This document shows, piece after piece, positions 51,587-51,739 of a stretch of 51,739 bases of DNA; within the stretch, counting starts at the first letter, position 1; every line of letters starts with the position of its first letter. This DNA comes from CAZOZP01 sp964584325 (GTDB lineage: Bacteria > Bacteroidota > Ignavibacteria > Ignavibacteriales > Melioribacteraceae), in NCBI GenBank assembly GCA_964584325.1, contig CAZOZP010000019.1, positions 1 to 51,739 on the forward strand, written 5' to 3'. The translations under genes were made by a program, and so were the position numbers. A model generated the notes under the pieces. It saw nothing but the letters and a program-made list of their open reading frames with translations, searched no databases and was not told the origin of the DNA.

Positions 51587-51739
51587 TATTTTCCCGGCCT
51601 TCCTGATTATCGAATGGACTAAAAACCAAACTTCATAAATTTTCTTCCCGGATAAAGAATTTGTTTTAAAACAATGTTTTAACACAAATTATTCGTTAGA
51701 AAATCTTTATCACTTAATACCATTGCAAAGAAAGAATAA

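Noticed and set aside
1..51739. Insertion sequences, CRISPR arrays, prophage genes, tRNA or rRNA genes
   Set aside because: No transposase, integrase, regularly spaced repeat array, phage structural gene, cloverleaf or rRNA motif was seen on either strand.

Overview
The window looks like a chromosomal segment from an Ignavibacteria/Chlorobiota-type member of the FCB group. The evidence is AT-rich DNA, two secreted proteins ending in a type IX secretion (T9SS) type A sorting domain with the NYPNPFNP signature, a fused LpxC-FabZ, a SecDF fusion, and -10 elements of the Bacteroidota form TAnnTTTG. No tRNA, rRNA, CRISPR array, transposase or phage gene was seen. The species was not identified from the sequence.

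Layout. 1-275: 3' end of a PD-(D/E)XK nuclease gene. 276-911: a repeat-rich gap without a gene. 912-3926 (minus): a sensor kinase, purA and a lone STAS protein. 4079-11703 (plus): a tightly coupled operon with an ECF-type sigma factor, three PP2C/SpoIIE phosphatases carrying different sensor modules, a STAS protein and an RsbW-like kinase, which together form a complete partner-switching cassette. 11770-18704 (minus): secDF; the rpsF-ssb-rpsR-rplI operon; and prs-rplY(ctc)-pth. 18796-41014 (minus): a lipoprotein gene, then an almost gapless envelope-biogenesis operon. In transcription order this operon is uppS, bamA, two skp-like genes, lpxD, lpxC-fabZ, lpxA, a lipoyl-transfer enzyme, panB, a propeller protein, rfaE1, rfaE2, a TamB-like gene, rnr and a protease/propeller/barrel protein. 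41136-42430 (minus): lexA with two small unknown genes. 42559-50089 (minus): two T9SS cargo genes and a PAS histidine kinase plus NtrC-type regulator pair. 50267-51586 (plus): a second sigma-54 activator with a PAS domain.

How it fits together. The envelope operon makes the lipid carrier (UppS), lipid A (LpxA/C/D), ADP-heptose (RfaE1/RfaE2), periplasmic chaperones, the barrel assembly factor and a TamB-like protein; SecDF drives export nearby. Genes at the two ends of the window are regulatory. The PP2C/STAS/kinase cassette probably controls a sigma factor or another STAS-linked output. A sigma-54-type promoter lies between the NtrC-type regulator and the smaller T9SS gene, which suggests sigma-54 control of a secreted protein.

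Regulation read from the DNA. Four minus-strand promoters (rpsF, prs, uppS, lexA) share TTGnnn, a 17-bp spacer, and a -10 of TATATTTG or a close variant. The lexA promoter carries two matching AGTG-N10-CACTAT sites that are good candidates for the LexA operator. All functional calls are from reading the sequence; no database search was run.
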